Shown here piece by piece: positions 15,140-15,851 of a stretch of DNA of 15,851 nucleotides. This DNA is from Acidobacteriota bacterium (GTDB taxonomy: Bacteria; Acidobacteriota; Terriglobia; Terriglobales; Acidobacteriaceae), in assembly GCA_021810735.1 (NCBI GenBank), contig JAJZIF010000034.1, forward strand, positions 1-15,851. The letters are read 5' to 3'. A program made the translations under genes and the position numbers. Each line of letters begins with the position of its first letter. Position 1 is the stretch's first letter. Under the pieces are notes generated by a model. That model did no database searches and had not been told where the DNA came from. It was given only the letters and a program-made list of their open reading frames with translations.

Positions 15140-15154
15140 AAAATTCGGTCAAAT
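15140..15154 (-). promoter_or_regulatory. Shared motif ATTTGACCGAATTTT upstream of the upper operon
   Basis: The minus strand reads ATTTGACCGAATTTT, differing at one position from the motif upstream of the pilin. It ends 42 bases before ATG 15098. As a -35 (TTGACC) it would pair at 17 bases with CATGCT, a weak -10. The sharing between two promoters of the same system is better evidence than the hexamers themselves. Confidence 0.4.
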
Positions 15155-15184
15155 CTGCATGGTTTGCGCCGGAGAGCCGCTGAG

Positions 15185-15240
15185 TTGACCTTCTCCTCCC
15201 CAAAGAATTGTGGGTGCGAGGAGGCGTCGGCACCGGTCAA
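15185..15240. promoter_or_regulatory. Nested inverted repeat, candidate operator
   Basis: TTGACC at 15185-15190 is the reverse complement of GGTCAA at 15235-15240. Inside them CTCCTC (15193-15198) pairs with GAGGAG (15218-15223). A third copy of GGTCAA lies at 15147-15152 within the shared motif. The site lies between the HTH gene and the upper operon. It may bind a regulator, possibly the HTH protein, or fold in RNA. Confidence 0.3.
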
Positions 15241-15324
15241 GTAACGTGGATTGCGCGGGGATCGAATCCCAGGCCCAGCGGCTCCGAACACACGCTCGTT
15301 TCTGATCCCACGCGAGGCCAGGAC

Positions 15325-15561
15325 TTAGGCTGAACGTGCGGATCTGCCGATTGAAATTACGGGCTGAGCACGATATTTCGTCCTCAGCCAAGTAGCAAAC
15401 TCCTCAGGATCGAAACGAACGGCGTTGGCAATCCTGAATGAAGGAATTTGGCCCTTGGCCGCCATCTTGTAAACCTGTTGCACCGAGACATCTAGAATCT
15501 GCGCGATGTCACGAACGCGAAGGGCTTCAGTTTTTTCTTCAATGAGTTCCACGAGTTTCAT
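15325..15561 (-). CDS. Excisionase/MerR-type helix-turn-helix DNA-binding protein
   Basis: The 78-residue protein is of the excisionase-family type (HTH_17-like). The pattern is RVRDIAQILDVSVQQVYKMA as helix-turn-helix, then KGQIPSFRIANAVRF as the beta wing, and FDPEEFATWL as the final helix. I use ATG 15561 because AAGGA is seven bases upstream; a GTG two codons earlier (15567) would place that site too close. Such proteins act as recombination directionality factors or as transcription regulators. It lies ahead of the upper T4SS operon, so regulation of transfer or excision are both possible. No integrase is visible in the window. Confidence 0.85.
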   Translation of the reverse strand: MKLVELIEEKTEALRVRDIAQILDVSVQQVYKMAAKGQIPSFRIANAVRFDPEEFATWLRTKYRAQPVISIGRSARSA

Positions 15562-15629
15562 AAGCACGTCCTTGAGTGTTGGTTTGGAGAAGATACGACT
15601 TCACCGAGTTCGGCTCCAGCAGTCCGTCG

Positions 15630-15658
15630 ATGATCGAGGGAAGACGGATCTCCGTCAA
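15630..15658 (-). promoter_or_regulatory. Candidate promoter for the HTH gene
   Basis: On the minus strand TTGACG (15658-15653) is followed after 17 bases by GATCAT (15635-15630). The -35 matches the sigma-70 consensus at five positions and the -10 at four. It ends 69 bases before ATG 15561 and lies below the terminator of the preceding gene. The call depends on hexamer match only. Confidence 0.28.
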
Positions 15659-15706
15659 GTTGCGCTGAACGCTGATCGTGAGTCGAACCGAAATTGAGGG
15701 CAAGAA

Positions 15707-15737
15707 GAAGTGCCGGGCAAGAATCACCCGGCGCTTC
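15707..15737 (-). terminator. Probable intrinsic terminator upstream of the HTH gene
   Basis: On the minus strand GAAGCGCCGGG and CCCGGCACTTC form an 11-bp stem with one C-A mismatch around the nine-base loop TGATTCTTG. TTCTTGCCC follows, a modest pyrimidine tail. It sits 40 bases after the stop of the partial gene at the right edge, which it probably terminates. Confidence 0.5.
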
Positions 15738-15777
15738 ACAATACTGGGGCTTGACGTCAGCGCCCTCTGAGCCGTGC

Positions 15778-15851
15778 TTAGGCGACGTAGGCTGCCAACG
15801 AACCCGCATTCACCTTGGCCAAGGCATCCCTCGACTGGATACCTTTCAGAT
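15778..15851 (-). CDS. Possible C-terminal end of an unidentified gene
   Basis: The minus frame entering from the right edge encodes 23 residues (ending LAAYVA) before TAA at 15780-15778. The residues are helix-like and alanine-rich. The terminator 40 bases later supports a real gene end here. It is too short to identify. Another minus frame is also open through the edge, so the choice is tentative. Confidence 0.3.
   Translation of the reverse strand, partial: LKGIQSRDALAKVNAGSLAAYVA

Noticed and set aside
15245..15285. tRNA T-arm-like sequence (GGGGATCGAATCCC), possible tRNA gene or attachment site
   Set aside because: No matching acceptor stem, anticodon arm or CCA end is found around it on either strand. 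At most it is a remnant, and one short match is not enough.
15539..15850. A second minus-strand frame open through the right edge
   Set aside because: It would run through the probable terminator at 15707-15737 and into the HTH gene, and its composition shows no domain. The frame ending at 15778 agrees better with the terminator.

Overview
The window is almost entirely one minus-strand conjugative type IV secretion (T4SS) locus, so transcription runs from high to low coordinates. The base composition is moderately GC-rich, Shine-Dalgarno sites are strong, and many genes overlap at ATGA. The host looks like a Gram-negative (diderm) bacterium, because the locus encodes an outer-membrane-type VirB9/VirB10 pair, Sec signal peptides and a periplasmic lytic transglycosylase. 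An Acidobacteriota plasmid or integrative conjugative element would fit the gene style, but that is a guess and nothing here proves a taxon.

Layout in the direction of transcription. (1) Right edge, 15851-15325: the tail of an unidentified gene, a probable terminator, then a small excisionase-type helix-turn-helix gene. (2) 15324-15099: a control region with TTGACC boxes. (3) Upper operon, 15098-11165: small membrane protein, MoxR-type AAA+ ATPase, VirB1-like lytic transglycosylase, VirB9/TrbG, VirB10/TrbI, then a probable intrinsic terminator. (4) 11164-10411: a 754-bp gap holding eight 36-bp tandem repeats, each built on an imperfect hairpin, and a 15-bp motif shared with the upper operon's control region. 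(5) Lower operon, 10410-986: VirB2-like pilin, two further membrane proteins that appear to be built from the same pilin-like unit, VirB3, a 65-residue protein, VirB4 ATPase, two tandem VirB5-like paralogues, VirB6/TrbL, VirB8/TrbF, and a 99-residue basic protein. (6) 741-1: the first 247 residues of a protein running off the left edge, which carries an ordered set of motifs resembling the first double-psi beta-barrel of eukaryotic RNA-dependent RNA polymerases and related two-barrel polymerases.

The genes together would build a mating channel: VirB4 as the assembly ATPase, VirB3/B6/B8 as the inner-membrane platform, VirB9/B10 as the envelope-spanning core, VirB2/B5 as pilus subunits and tip, and the transglycosylase to open peptidoglycan. 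No VirB11, VirB7, VirD4 coupling protein or relaxase is visible, and MoxR is the only other ATPase. The lower operon keeps the classical virB order (B2-B3-B4-B5-B6-B8), while B1-B9-B10 sit in their own operon ahead of it.

The observations most worth following up are the polymerase-like gene at the left edge, the expansion of the pilin unit across three adjacent genes, and the 36-bp hairpin repeat array between the two operons.
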